A DNA stretch of 64,000 nt from Saxidomus purpurata (GCA_022818135.1 JAFMSR010000019.1:36332375-36396374); one strand, 5' to 3'; shown: positions 1 to 12,785, numbered from the stretch's first letter. The notes: generated from the sequence alone by a model not told the origin. Numbers and translations are program-made.

Positions 1-527
1 GTTTGCATGATGAATATAGAAATTTAATGCCAAAGTCAGGTTAATGCTGCGAGCGGGCTACCCAACCCTACTCCGTCTTGGGAGGGGGAGGTAGGAGAAT
101 CCATGCTCAAGACCAGCGAAGACCTCTCAAGTCCCCTGACATACCCAAAATGTTAATGCCGAAAATTAGGCGAACGTTCATAAACACATCCCCAATTAAT
201 GAGGAAATATGAAACGACTTACACAACATATCATGCGTAGTTCATGAAATAATCCTCGTTAAAACAGTATTTTACATGCTTCTAAATGTTACCGTCGACG
301 GACATGAAACAATGACCGCTTTATATACATATTATAATCACTTGTTTTAACTATATAACTGTTCGTTGTAAGACATGAATTGCAAATAAAAATTTGTAAT
401 GCGCAGCACTTTGAAAATGAAAAATCCGGCTCTGGGGATGTCTTTAACAATCTATCAGCAGATGATATCTGAAAACACAAAAACAATTGTCATAACAGAA
501 CATATGGCACATAAAATCTTTTTGTAA
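1..527. other. Unique non-coding DNA
   Basis: A GGGAGGGGGAGG run lies near 80. Nothing else is recognised apart from the possible exon start listed at 420. Confidence 0.5.
420..469 (-). other. Possible exon start behind a strong acceptor
   Basis: On the - strand TTTTTGTGTTTTCAG precedes an open frame beginning ISSADRLLKTSPEPDFSF, which stays open past 289. No donor could be chosen and no family is recognised. The lower boundary given is nominal. Confidence 0.15.
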
Positions 528-676
528 AATTTGAGTGTAAACGATCTGGCGACGAAACCTCGAATGGCTCTTCAATACCCATTACACACTATATCAACTA
601 TCATCACGTGATTCTTTTCCCGCCTGCTATGCACGAGTACATTCTTAAGGTAGCTCCAACCCGCTAATAAATTCAT
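528..676 (+). repeat. 149-bp direct duplication, copy 1
   Basis: It is identical over its full length to 5315-5463, by base-by-base reading. It contains CGATCTGGCGACGAAACCTC and ends CCCGCTAATAAATTCAT. It has no coding potential and is probably a recently copied mobile element or conversion tract. Confidence 0.85.
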
Positions 677-959
677 TTATGCTCTAATTCAGTTCCCTCA
701 AACGAGCATAAATCATTTATAACCTATATTTTCGCTACCATGTGTCTTCCTAAAACCATTACCTATATACCATACTTTCATTATGGATTAATAAAAACAA
801 AACACTTATTTCAAGGGATGAGGCCCGTCAGCCAACTGTCGAAACATAAAGAACGGGGAAAAAGTAAACAGTGTATACTGATTCATGTATAAATGCCTTG
901 ATAGGCAAAAGCCATACATTAGGTGTATCATCTTTTGATTAAAGCTTATATCAAAACAA

Positions 960-3450
960 TTCAGCATGACAAACGGGGCCATGTGCTCCTCTTTTCTCTA
1001 ATTACTTTCTTTATCTCTCTCTTTCAAACTATAAATAACCCATCACATCAGTATTAAAGTTCAATATAATAACATGAGCGTAGCAAACGGGGCCACTTTC
1101 TTTTCACAAGGCAAACAGGGCCTCTTTTCTCTATTTTTTGTTTTTGTTTTCTTTATTACAAACATATTAATAATATATATAATTAATTTCATAAATAAAA
1201 TCGGGACTATCTGCTCATCTTTTCTCTCTTATACTATAAATAAAGCTCATAATATGGCAAACGGAGACTTTCTCTCTAACACTATCAATAATGCTAAACA
1301 ATGAATAATCGACCATATCATAATTAAAGTTCAATATAATAACATGAGCGTGGCAAACGGGGCCACTTTCTCCTCACAAGGCAAACGGGGCCTCTTTACT
1401 TTTTTTTTTTTATATATCTATTATTATTACTATATTAACAATATATAATTATTTTCATAAATAATACTTCAATATCAAAAACCGGAGTCATCTGCTCATC
1501 TTATCTCTCTTATACTCTCAATAATGCTCATGAGCAATCAAGGTCTCTTATGTCTCTTGTACTATCAATAATGTTCATGAAAAGGCAAACGGGGCCTCTT
1601 TCCTCTTATACTATCAATAATACTATGACAAGGCAAAAAATGCATCCTTTCTCTTAAAACTATCAATAATGCTCAGGACGAATCGTACAGGGCATCTTTT
1701 CTCTCTTTTACTATCAATATTACTCATAACAAGGCAAATGGGGCCTTTTCTCTGTCTTATACTATACGGAATGCTTATGAGGCAAACAGAGACCTCTTTA
1801 TTCTCTAGTGCTATCAATAATGCCCATGACTAGGCAAGCAGGGCCTCTTTTCTCTGTTATTCTATCAATAATGCAAAATGTCCCTTTTCTCTCATTTACT
1901 AAAAATAATGCTCATGACAAGTCAAATGGGGCCTCCATTCTCTTATATTATCAAAAATGCTCATGACAAGGCATATGGGGCCTCTTCTCTCTTATACTAT
2001 TAGGATTCCTTATGAGGCAAACAGGGCCTCTTAAGTCTCTTGTACTATCAATAATGCTCATGACGAGGCAAACTGGGCCTCTTTTCTCTCTTAAACTATC
2101 AATAATGCTCGTAACAAGGAAAATGGGGCCTCAACAGTAATGCTTATGAGGCAAACAGGGCCTCTTTAGTCTCTTGTGCTATCAATTATTCTTATCAGGC
2201 AAACAGGGCCTCTTTAGTCTCATGTGCTATCAATAATGCTTATCAGGCAAACAGAGCCTCTTAAGTCTCTTGTGCTAACAATAAGGCTTATGAGGCAAAA
2301 AGGGTCTCTTTAGTTTCTTGTGCTATCAATAATTCTTATCAGGCAAACAGGGCCTCTTTAGTCTCTTGTGCTATCAATAATGCTTATCAGGCAAACAGGG
2401 CCTCTTTAGTCTCATGTGCTATCGATAATTCTTATCGGGCAAACAGGGCCTCTTTAGTCTCTTGTGCTAACAATAATGCTTATGAGGCAAACAGGGCCTC
2501 TTTAGTCTCTTGTGCTATCAATAATGCTTATGAGGCAAACAGGGCCTCTTTAGTCTCATGTGCTATCAATAATTCTTATCAGGCAAACAGGGCCTCTTTA
2601 GTCTCTTGTGCTATCAATAATGCTTATCAGGCAAACAGGGTCTCTTTAGTCTCTTGTGCTATCAATAATTCTTATCAGGCAAACAGGGTCTCTTTAGTCT
2701 CTTGTGCTATCAATAATTCTTATCAGGCAAACAGGGCCTCTTTAATCTCTTGTGCTATCAATAATGCGTATCAGGCGAACAGGGCCTCTTTAGTCTCTTG
2801 TGCTATCAATAATGCTTATGAGGCAAACAGGGCCTCTTTAGTCTCATGTGCTATCAATAATTCTTATCAGGCAAACAGGGCCTCTTTAGTCTCATGTGCT
2901 ATCAATAATGCTTATCAGTCAAACAGGGTCTCTTTAGTTTTTGTGCTATCAATAATGCTTATCAGGCAAACAGGGCCTCTTTAGTTTCATCTGCTATCAA
3001 TAATGCTTATCAGTCAAACAGGGTCTCTTTAGTTTTTGTGCTATCAATAATGCTTATGAGGCAAACAGGGCCTCTTTAGTCTCATGTGCTATCAATAATT
3101 CTTATCAGGCAAACAGTGCCTCTTTAGTCTCATGTGCCATCAATAATGCTTATCAGTCAAACAGGGCCTTATTGTCTCTTATACTATAAATAATGCTCAT
3201 GACAAGGCAAATGGGGCATCCTTTCACTGATACTATCACAAACGCGCATCAAAAGGCAAATGGGGCCTCTTTTCTTATACTATCAAGATTGATCATGAGG
3301 CAAACAGGGCCTCTTTAGTTTCTTGTATTAACAATAATGCTCATGACGAGGCAAAATGGGCCTCTTTTCTCTAATATACCATCAATAATGCTCATGATGA
3401 GGCAAGCAGGGCCTTTTTTCTCTCATACTATAAATAATCCGTCATTTCAT
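960..3450 (+). repeat. 48-bp minisatellite
   Basis: The unit is about 48 bp and contains GGCAAACAGGGCCTC followed by TCTCTTGTGCTATCAATAA. Units in 960-2100 and 3180-3450 are diverged and of variable length. The core 2125-3175 holds about 20 near-identical units that differ at a few alternating positions (CTTGTG/CATGTG, ATCAGG/ATGAGG, TGCTT/TTCTT). The short open frames inside it are repeat artefacts. Confidence 0.9.
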
Positions 3451-5314
3451 AATTATAGCTCAATATTTATGATATTATAGCACATCTTTCATGTTCTACT
3501 TTTGAACAAAATGCTGATGATTCCCATCTCAGAATTATAGAGTCGCCATTGTTTTGCAAGATATCAAACAAAAGTTACTATCTAACTTTTACTGAAGCAG
3601 TACCAGCGTCAAACCGGTGTTCCATACGCCTTAAGAATTATAAAACACAATTTGGCTATTTTATAAGATGCATAATATAATCAGAGAAGCCGGAATGAAG
3701 CGTGTATTCTTGCTACTGTATCAATTAGTCATGGTTCCAGGCATAACGGCAATCAAGGATTGTGATTACACGAGCACAGGGTCTATAATGACGTCTTAAC
3801 ATAACTTTATCAAAACACCAAAGATCGATCCTCTGCAACTATAAACACCTTTCTTAACAACAGTATAGATCTACATGTCTTCGCAGTACATTGGTAAAAC
3901 AATTACCTTCACCTGTCAAAAGTAACATTTAAAAGGAGAGTCTGAACTCATTACCAAAGTTCTGTATACAAATGTAGTTCAAATATATTGTCATGCAGAA
4001 AACTGCATTGACAACACTTGGTATAATTATGTAAACAAGTGTTAAAATGCAAAAATGTAAACAGTTTCGCTGTATAAAGAAACAACTTCATTTGTCTTTC
4101 TACAATCCTACGATTTGTTGTAACTGCATTTTTTTCTTTAGTACGCTTTTAACGCGACTCAAAAAATCACACAAGTAAACGAAGGCGTAAAGTACATAAA
4201 CTTTCTGTCTCTTATCACACAAATTTTGGAACTTATGTATTTGTTTTTAAAAGAAGGTTGCACGTGCTTCTTGTTTTCTCAATATTTCTGACGAATCCTT
4301 TTCTCAAACCTTGTTCAGTGTTCTTGATCTGAATCTTTGAAAATTAAATACATTACCCAGTAATAAATAGATTCTAATATTGACACGATTGTCATAAAAA
4401 TCACACCACAAAGTGTTCACACACGACACTTCGCTCACTACGACTTAATCAACATTTACCTCTCATAATACTGGTATGGACCAAGAACATTTTCATTTGA
4501 TATATAAATAGTAACTGTTTCAACGTAACTATTCTCTTTTTGAAACTGAAAAAGCTGCAGCAAGTATATAACGTCATTAAAATTTGAACAACGCATGTGT
4601 AAAACACAACATCCATTCCAATCCTGAAGTAATTGAAATCAAGCAAACTATACTTATTTCTTTTCCAAGCATTGTTATCTGTGTACACGTGACAGAGAAC
4701 CAAGGAAAACATGCATAACGCTAACAACTGCTCGAGAAACGGGATATATCGATATTCTTGTTGTCGATTGAACGTGACCACACGTTGCTGAAATCGCTCT
4801 AAATGTTGTAACCTGCAGATATAGTTAAACAAAACTTTCATTAAAATCTTACATGAAACGTATATTACCAAAATTATGTTTATCGTAATGATACATAGTC
4901 AATTTCCGTGAAAATCATGCTGACATTGTACTTATTTAATTTGTTTACCTGTCCGTTTATGTACACTTCGTCCCGATCATGAAAAAATCGTGAAATATAA
5001 CTTGTACCTTTCTGTATCAAATATTGAATTATTGTATCCGATATTCAAAGTGAATCATTCAAAATGTAATTTATGCTGCGACTTTTCAGAATACATGCAG
5101 TCTTGTCGCAAACAGGTCTCGTGGAGAAATTTCTCCATAAGCTTTCCTTCCGTGAAATATACGTGTATCTTGTTAAAGCAAGTACACAACAAATTAAAGC
5201 AAAATCTGTAACTATCTGATATTGTACTTATCTAATATACGCATGTCTTCAATTCTGCTCTGTATTTTGTCTGAAATGTTGACATCTTGACAATTTAATG
5301 CACCAAGCACATCC
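3451..5314. other. Mostly unique non-coding DNA
   Basis: Apart from the 140-codon frame on the - strand at 4449-4871, I see no gene or repeat here. Confidence 0.5.
4449..4871 (-). CDS. Unassigned 140-codon open frame, possible exon
   Basis: This is the longest open frame not caused by tandem repeats. An internal acceptor-like ATCTGCAG precedes LQHLERFQQRVVTFNR, and the frame ends IMRG with a donor-like AGAG|GTAAAT. Two hydrophobic stretches (around LLALCMFSLVLCHVY and VVFYTCVVQILMTLY) could be membrane segments. In DNA this AT-rich, one such frame per window by chance is not surprising. No family is recognised. Confidence 0.25.
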   Translation of the reverse strand: MVIYVSCKILMKVLFNYICRLQHLERFQQRVVTFNRQQEYRYIPFLEQLLALCMFSLVLCHVYTDNNAWKRNKYSLLDFNYFRIGMDVVFYTCVVQILMTLYTCCSFFSFKKRIVTLKQLLFIYQMKMFLVHTSIMRGKC

Positions 5315-5463
5315 AATTTGAGTGTAAACGATCTGGCGACGAAACCTCGAATGGCTCTTCAATACCCATTACACACTATATCAACTATCATCACGTGATT
5401 CTTTTCCCGCCTGCTATGCACGAGTACATTCTTAAGGTAGCTCCAACCCGCTAATAAATTCAT
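5315..5463 (+). repeat. 149-bp direct duplication, copy 2
   Basis: It is identical to 528-676 and abuts the LINE scrap that begins at 5464, so its end coincides with a transposon junction. Confidence 0.85.
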
Positions 5464-5828
5464 GTATGTTGAGTGAGGTATTCTCGTTTGTGATATGAAA
5501 ACTTTAACCTTGAATTAGCCTTTTGGAGTACTGAACGAGCCATTGAATCAAATGACAGATTTTGATCAAGGGTAGTACCTAGATACTTGACAGCAGAAGC
5601 AGGATTAATAGGTACACTATTACAAATGACCTTGAGATTAGGATCTGATTTTAACTTACTCTTGGAACCAAATAAGATAGATTCTGTTTTACCTAAGTGT
5701 AGGGATAACTTGTTGTCTATTAACCAATGACTTACAAGATTCAAGGCATCTGATAACAGTTTTTCCACATCAGATTTACGTTTACCTGACACAAGAATTC
5801 CATCTTTATGATTTAACATTCGTCCCAT
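5464..5828 (-). mobile_element. LINE (non-LTR retrotransposon) reverse transcriptase fragment
   Basis: The - strand frame reads DGILVSGKRKSDVEKL, then WLIDNKLSLHLGKTESILFG and VKYLGTTLDQNLSFDS. This is the region just after the RT catalytic motif in mollusc LINEs. The usual YADD is degenerate here (NHKD). Both ends are truncated. It is a dead copy. Confidence 0.75.
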
Positions 5829-5869
5829 GTATAAAGGGAAGGAACCAAATGTCGCAGATCCCTAAAGTT

Positions 5870-6935
5870 TATGTGCAATTATCTACCCTCCTTCGTTTAC
5901 GCTAACATGCAGTACAACTATGTTTCTATTAAGTTAAACATTTTTACATATGTTACATTTTGAAAAAAAGTTACGAAAGCTTTACTATATATTACATTTA
6001 TTGATTATCGAGTTTTCTTTAGTTCATTTTGAAAATTTAAATGATAATGTTTCTCTTTTTACTGGTATTTGAAATTAATATACGTCGGTTGAGCACTTCG
6101 AAAGAAGGAAAGCAACCTAAACGTACATATTTTAAAATTTTTATGATTTAACATTCTTTTCATCGCTTGCACTTCACGTGGCTTTTGATATATTGGGATG
6201 ATCTGTTTATGATTCATTGCTTGGCTGTATATCAAAGAAACAGAGTAAATGCAATAATGTAAATATTTATGATTTGTATGTAAAAATTTGTATTCGATTC
6301 ACTTACATAGATTTTGTGTTTAACATTCATTTGAAATATTTCTGATAACGTGTCAGTATACATGTATCTGTCAGTTATAGAAAGTAATACCGATCTCAGT
6401 CTCTCTTTAACAAGATCATTGAACCTGTCACTTAATTGCTAAAGATAATATATCGACAAAGAGTCTTTACTATAAGACTTCTTTTCTTACCTATTTGAAT
6501 GAGTTCAATAATGATAAATTTAACTTCCAATCTGTCAATGCCAATGTGTAAAACAAACAACGTAAGAGATTGTTCTGTACATTTTAAAAGATATATATTA
6601 TTTTCCTATTACTTCCTCTTACGTTTTAGCTCAATAAAGAATCATGCTGCATTTTCTGGAACGTATGTGCATGTGAGTACAACTAGCGGTATTCTGACTT
6701 TTCTGAGCCGTGATTCGTTCAGCCGCGCTGTCGCAATAGTATATATTACTTTATTACATGAATTATAATTTTAAGTGTACGGCGCAGCACACGGCGACGT
6801 TAACACTTCCTATTCATCACATGTTTATATTCTACAAACGTTACTTAACACTCGATAGTGGATGCTTTTACTCCATACGACTCCATTTTAAACCTCAGCG
6901 GTAACTCTTTCTACAGTTATAGGAACATTTTACTC
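5870..6935 (+). repeat. Old duplicated segment, partner of 54160-55130
   Basis: Long runs align in the same order and orientation with 54160-55130. Examples are GGTTGAGCAC (near 6088 and 54371), TATGATTCATTGCTTGG against TATGATTTATTGCTTGG, CGGCGCAGCAC and ACATTCTACAAACG-type matches. Divergence is high with many indels. No protein is encoded. Confidence 0.65.
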
Positions 6936-8830
6936 AATTCTTTAATTCTTTAATTAATCAGAAGGCCCTTTACTAGCACCGAATGATTATAACCATCCTA
7001 CCCACGAATAAGAAATCTCCTTTTAAAGGGCCATGTGTAATAATAGCAAAGGCAGATATGATGTTACCTATGCTTGATACACGTACTTGCAAAAATGAGT
7101 CCATCAAACCTGGAATTATGAGGAAGTAAAGGTACATTTCCAAAGTTTTCTAGCAAGTCAACGAAAATCCTTAATGCACAACCCGTATTGCTGAAAATTC
7201 GTGTACATGTTTGAGCCATTTTGTTATTATCCTGGAAATGATACCACTTTATTTTTGCAGCTATTTGGATAATGTCGCAGTCAGGGAATTACTTTAACTT
7301 TAATTTTACAAGATAGTGCCAAATTACTTTCATATCATATAATCGTTAAATTTTTGTAAATGTAGCGTGTAATTAAAAAACTGTTTTCCGTTTTAGTGTT
7401 ATTTCATGAAATAGTTTGTAAACGCAACTGTGAAAAAAATAAGTCGCAGAAAGATACATAGGTTGAAGGTAAATACAAAAAAATGAGATGCCGGCTGGAA
7501 ATCATGTTATCTCAAACACTTAAAATTCCTGAACGGCACGTCGAATATTGACAAGTATTGCTTAGTAATCCTCACGGACATTTCATTTTATTTTGAAGAA
7601 ATCACCTTTGACAGTTGTACTTGTTGCAGAAAAGTAATGTGCATCAACAGAGCATACATATGTGTTTGCAATTTTTTGAACACTTCCTTAGGCCTACATG
7701 TGTTATTGTTATCGGTTGTGGAAACACAGACGCTCTCTCGTTGATAACTCCCACATCAAACAGTACGGCTGCTTTTTGCATCGTTCTCTAGGGAGAAGAA
7801 CAATCAGTCATTTATAGCGAAACGATTATTTCAATACTCAGTTCGGCGTTTACAGTTCTAATACAAAAATGTAAGATAAAGAATCGTTAATATTTTGACT
7901 CAAAAGAGAAAACACCTTTATCTGTGTTACTTAAAATACAAGGTCTTCTTTGTAATTTGGCTAGAACGTACTGATAATTCAAACGTATAGAGTTTTTTGT
8001 CAGTGCCAGATGAGGTTTTCTTGGGGTTTGCATTTTTGTTAAAGTGCATTGTTTCAAGAAGGAAAAATGATCATAATCCCTCTAGTTGTATCATAGCCTT
8101 ACTTTATAGCATGCATGACATCCTATTGACGTGTTTAAGTATACTGCTTATTATGGGAAATATAGACACAAACTGCTGATCTGCATTTTTCCGAGAGAAA
8201 AAAAAAAAGAAACATTGACACACTTTAAGACTTTGAAAAACTCTTCAGGGAGGAACTTGTGATTATTACTTTTAGAATAATTCAGAATGTTCACAAAAAA
8301 TAGAGCAGTGAATCCACAAACGTTTACTAATAAATAAATGTAAAAATACCTAGAAACGTTCTTGTTTCTTTTGTCTAGTATCCACATTTTTTAAAAATGT
8401 TTCAAGTTTAGGTTTCTGGGATTTTTAAAAGCTAATTTTTCTCAGGTTATCTTTAAAGTAAAATGACATTGAAAAGTTAACGATAAGTGTCTTTCTAGGT
8501 TGGAGTTTTTAGAAAATATCTTCTGCTTTGAGTCTGTATCATCTTTGTTAAGGGAACAGCTACTCTGTTGATGCAGCGTCACCTTTTCACTGTTTCTGGC
8601 AACTTTTAAGAGATATATGAAAGGACATTATATCGGAAAACATTTTGTTCTACAATGTGTCTTTACTAATATTAAACAGATCAATTTGTAAGTAATGCAC
8701 TAATTTTCCCAGCATAAGTTTTAGGAAAAAGCTTCGTCTTTCCGCAGTTTTGAAGAACATAAAATCTTACAACAGATTTTAAGCTCCCCAGTGGTGTTTT
8801 TGCCACTGACCGTTCCAAGGCGGTGCCCCA
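6936..8830. other. Non-coding DNA
   Basis: This stretch is AT-rich with no convincing exon or repeat. The short open frames near 7997 and 8151 look random. Confidence 0.5.
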
Positions 8831-9060
8831 CTGTGTTCCTTTAATTGTTCGTTTTGTCCTCGTGTGTTTGCTTTGTATGCTAGTGTGTGTTGGTAGTGTA
8901 TATGTGTGTGTGTACATGATTGTGTGTGTGTGTCGTGTGTGTGTGCGTGTGTGTGTGTGTGTGTGTGTTGGTGGTGTGCACTTCTGGGTGCTGTGGGGCT
9001 CGTTTTGGGGAGGCTGCGTTTTTGGTACGTGGCATTCCCTGTTTGATATTATTTTTGTTT
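8831..9060 (+). repeat. TG-rich dispersed repeat, copy 1
   Basis: It starts CTGTGTTCCTTTAATTG, contains an impure (TG)n tract at 8887-8968 and ends CCCTGTTTGATATTATTTTT. It matches 10057-10296 outside the microsatellite. The open frames on both strands arise from the TG tract. Confidence 0.85.
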
Positions 9061-9155
9061 TTATCGTACAGGTAATTTTGCCATTCGACCCTAATGATAT
9101 TTTAGGCATTGTTATACGAACTGACCACAAAATTGATGGATTGACAACAAAACTC

Positions 9156-10012
9156 CTGCGTTCGACGAATCGCCAAAAGTATGTTCCATTTTGGACGCGT
9201 ATGGAAATCGGGTTAAATGCAGAATGCCACAGTATAATACAATATAATAATAAGGAAAATTTCGTTACATTCCCTGGTTGCTAGGCAACAAAAGATTATG
9301 TTTGTATTCTCTGTGTTTCATCTGGTGCCTTAGAATATATAAGTATTTTTATCACTTTTTCAGATATCAAACACTGAAAAATACATCATCAAAGAAACCT
9401 GAAATTGTGTGTTGTCTTGTCTATTTAGATGAATTTTTAACACCCCTTTCTCAACATTTTAACGTTCCCTGTCACATAGGTGGATAGATAAAAAAATCTC
9501 TTGTACAGAAATGGATGGTCATAAAAGTCTGAAAATTTCGGGTAACCTTCCAGACACAATTTCTTTCAGAAAAAGAAAAAACTGAATATGCCCAAAAATT
9601 ACCATAAGACATGAAAATGCTTGACGCGGCTCACATATTTAAAAGCATAATATGTACAGTTTTTTAGGATATCAACTACAAGTATCCTATTCCTTTCAAA
9701 CACTTTAACCATGACAAGTGAAATTTCATTGTAGTACAACGGTTTACGATGCTTTTAAAAGATGACTTGTTATATCAGATTCGAAGATCAAAATATTAAT
9801 TATGTTTGCGTACAGACCGCGGGTGATGTGCTAACTCGGATCGCAATACAAATCTCTTAAATTTCGGATGCTTTGTGCCCAAAAAAGAACGTTTAGATAA
9901 TGATTCTATTCTGCTCACAAATTGCGCAGCTTTCAAATAATAAAATTCAAAATATTTAATAAAGAATAGTTTTTGAATTAAAGATGATGTACGTGTTTGT
10001 ACCACAAAATCT
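9156..10012 (+). repeat. Diverged segment, partner of 34050-34450 (IFI44L intron 1)
   Basis: GGACGCGTATG is shared near 9194 and 34060. Further matches are GTACAGTTTT (9655 and 34118), the CGAAGATCA region, TCAAATAAT, and AATTAAAGATGATG (9977 and 34425). The 9-kb copy has about 400 extra bases in the middle. Confidence 0.6.
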
Positions 10013-10056
10013 ACATCCTTTTGTAAACATTATTACATGAACGTGCATAATTAGAT

Positions 10057-10147
10057 CTGTGTTCCTTTAATTGTTCGTTTTGTCCTCGTGTGTTTGCTTT
10101 GTATGCTAGTGTGTGTTGGTAGTGTATGTGTGTGTGTGTGTGTACAT

Positions 10148-10208
<61 letters not shown>

Positions 10209-10296
10209 GGTGTGCACTTCTGGTGCTGTGGGGCTCGTTTTGGGGAGGCTGCGTTTTTGGTACGTGGCATTCCCTGTTTGATATTATTTTTGTTTT
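10057..10296 (+). repeat. TG-rich dispersed repeat, copy 2
   Basis: It belongs to the same family as 8831-9060, with a long pure (TG)n run at about 10152-10207. The termini are shared and the flanks differ, so this looks like two insertions of one element. Confidence 0.85.
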
Positions 10297-10995
10297 GATA
10301 CATAAATTACAATATGATAAATCAGTTTTCAATTTTTTACTTTCAGTGTGATCCTATTCTTCACATCTGCGACACATGGGAAAATATGGTCCTACAAACC
10401 ATGTACTAATCTGCAAATGTAAGTGTAGACAAAGACATAACCTGTAATATTCATTTTTGACACACTATGTTTCATAGTTATAACTACGTCTGTACTATAA
10501 AATAATACTGACTACAAAAATCGTTTCCCGTTAATAATAAGTGCATCGTAATTTTATGATGTAGCTCTCAGTATACTTTGAGGGAAGGCAACGCTTAAAA
10601 ATACCATAAAAAGAAATTCAATACATCTAAAGTGAAACTTGTTGGAAATTGTATGCACAGAACACTGTGTTTTAGCAATTGCTCAACAGTTAAACCACAG
10701 GCAGGAAGACGATTAAGCGGGTATTGCACTTTTCATCTCCGCACTCATTTGATATACAATCTCGAACCTTATAAATTTGAATACTGCTCTAGTTACATCA
10801 CATTGAGACGACCGTCTTTGGGAACTTTTTCATACTGTCCGTTCGTATCTAAGATCCAAAAACTTCACTCGAAAAAATTGTGAGATTACAGCAGCTTGGC
10901 AATCTCTTGATTAAAAATTTAACCATCAAAGACAGTTGACTTTCCCGTGCGTGTATATTAAAAGCAGTATATTTCGCAAGCCATTTTACTATTCC
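10297..10995. other. Non-coding DNA
   Basis: Nothing was recognised here. Confidence 0.5.
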
Positions 10996-11850
10996 TAAAA
11001 GAGATATCTCTCCAATTTCAAAGAGATATCGTTCGTTTCACGCCAAGAGATATCTTTGTATCACAGAAAGATATCTACTGAACATTAAGAGATATCTCTT
11101 CTATTTACATAGATATCTGTTTAACATCATTAGAGATATATCTTTCTACTTTCTAGATGTATCTCTCAATTTTAAACAGATATCTCTTTTTCATTGATAT
11201 AATTTGAAATAGGAGAGATATCTCTGTACGGCAAGGAGATATATTATTACACTGAAATATATCTCTTTAGCATTTGGAAATATGTTTCAAAAGACGAGAG
11301 ATATTTCTATTGAAAGAAAGATAGCTCTTAATTTACTGAGATAATTATATGTTTAAGACATATCTTCCCTATTTAAAAAGATATCTATATGCAATCAGAG
11401 AAATATTTCTCTTTGGGTTAAATAGTGGAAGATATATTTCTCTTATTTCTAGGAGATATCTTTAATTTTAATACAGATATCTCTTTAACACTGACATATA
11501 TCTTTGTATCACAGAGATACATCTCCTCAACTTTAAGAAATATCACTTCTACTTACAGAGATATCTGTTTAGCATCATTTGAGAGATATCATTCTATTTT
11601 CAAGAGATATTTTTCAAAGTTAAAGAGTTATCTTTTGAAATAGGAGAGATATCTATGTACGTCAGAGAGATATTGCTATTACATTGAGATGTTTTTCTTT
11701 AGTATTGGGAGATATCTTTCTAAACAGGTGAGATATCTCTATTGAAAGAAAGATATCTCCTAAGTTACAGAGAAATCTATGAATTTAAGAGATATCTCCT
11801 CTATTTTAGAAGATATCTCCATGAAATCAGAGATATCTCTTTTTTTATAA
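10996..11850 (+). repeat. Array of GATATC-centred palindromes with a higher-order repeat
   Basis: Variants of AGAGATATCTCT recur every 25-35 bp for about 850 bp, separated by non-identical AT-rich spacers. The array is itself two copies of a unit of roughly 430-450 bp: ATCTTTGTATCACAGA occurs at 11052 and 11500, and AATAGGAGAGATATCT near 11209 and 11640. It has no coding potential. Confidence 0.85.
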
Positions 11851-12739
11851 AATAGTAAATTGGCTTGCCATAACTATATCCCAGAACTTATATAGAATTG
11901 AGTTAACTTTAATGAAATAAAAGGCAAGTCCAACTTTCATTCTTTTCATAAAAAAAGTGCTATTTTGACCAGTTTTAGCAAGCAACACTTTGAATCGTAA
12001 CTGTACATGTAATTCAAAATTGAGGAATTAAAAATTTAAATTCACCTGCAATTAGGATGATACTGGATTTAAGGAACTGTTTTAAGTTCCAGGGATTATC
12101 TCTGTTCATATATCTATCATCAAATGTTTTTCAAAGAGAAATACTATCAAGTGTGTGCAGTTTGTTTTTCAAAAAAGTGACAAAACATGAAACGAGGTAT
12201 ACGTCAATATCATTTGAAGTAAATCACAGACTAACCCACGTGAACTGCGTAGAAATAACACATTTGAAATAATGCTATCATACGTCTGTACATAATATGT
12301 ATACTTAGTTACGGATGATTCCAGTCTGCAATGTAACGTCTTGGTTGAAAGGAAAAATAATATGCTAGCTCTATGTGTTTTGTCGCAATTCATGGACAGT
12401 TGCATTTTAAAAAAAATCTCATTTGTTCGGCTGACTATCCTAGAAAAGAGGTAAGTAAAATGTGGGAATGAACATTTAAGTCACTGACCTCCACAAACCT
12501 TTCATCCGAACTGCAACCGGAACCATTTGGAAATGCTACCGAACCAGGAACGAACCTGAATGACCGGACCGTTATAGAACAGTTAAAACAGTTTGTAACA
12601 GTTCGTCGCAGTTAAAAAAGTATTCATAAAATTAACGAAGCGTTGCTATGAACGGTACCATCACGATATAATCGATAACGGAATGTAACCAATCAGCATA
12701 TAGAAGGGCGTAACATGTAAAGCGGTTATCTAAAATCAG
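11851..12739. other. Non-coding DNA with an old duplicate
   Basis: ATTTGAAGTAAATCACAGA near 12212 matches ATTTGAAGTAAATCATAGA near 58106, with weaker matches around it. Nothing else is recognised. Confidence 0.45.
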
Positions 12740-12785
12740 GTTTTTGGTATGTGACATTCCCTGTTTGATATTATTTTTGTTTTTA
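12740..12785 (+). repeat. TG-rich dispersed repeat, copy 3 (end fragment)
   Basis: Only the last about 45 bp of the family is present, ending CCCTGTTTGATATTATTTTT as in the other two copies. Confidence 0.8.

Noticed and set aside
8681..9284. Open frames rich in THTHTH or VCVCVC around 8.7-9.3 kb and 10.0-10.35 kb
   Set aside because: They arise from (TG)n microsatellites on either strand and carry no other coding signal.
10996..11850. GATA-factor binding cluster
   Set aside because: The repeated word is GATATC; the WGATAR consensus is not generally matched, so a GATA-factor array is not supported.
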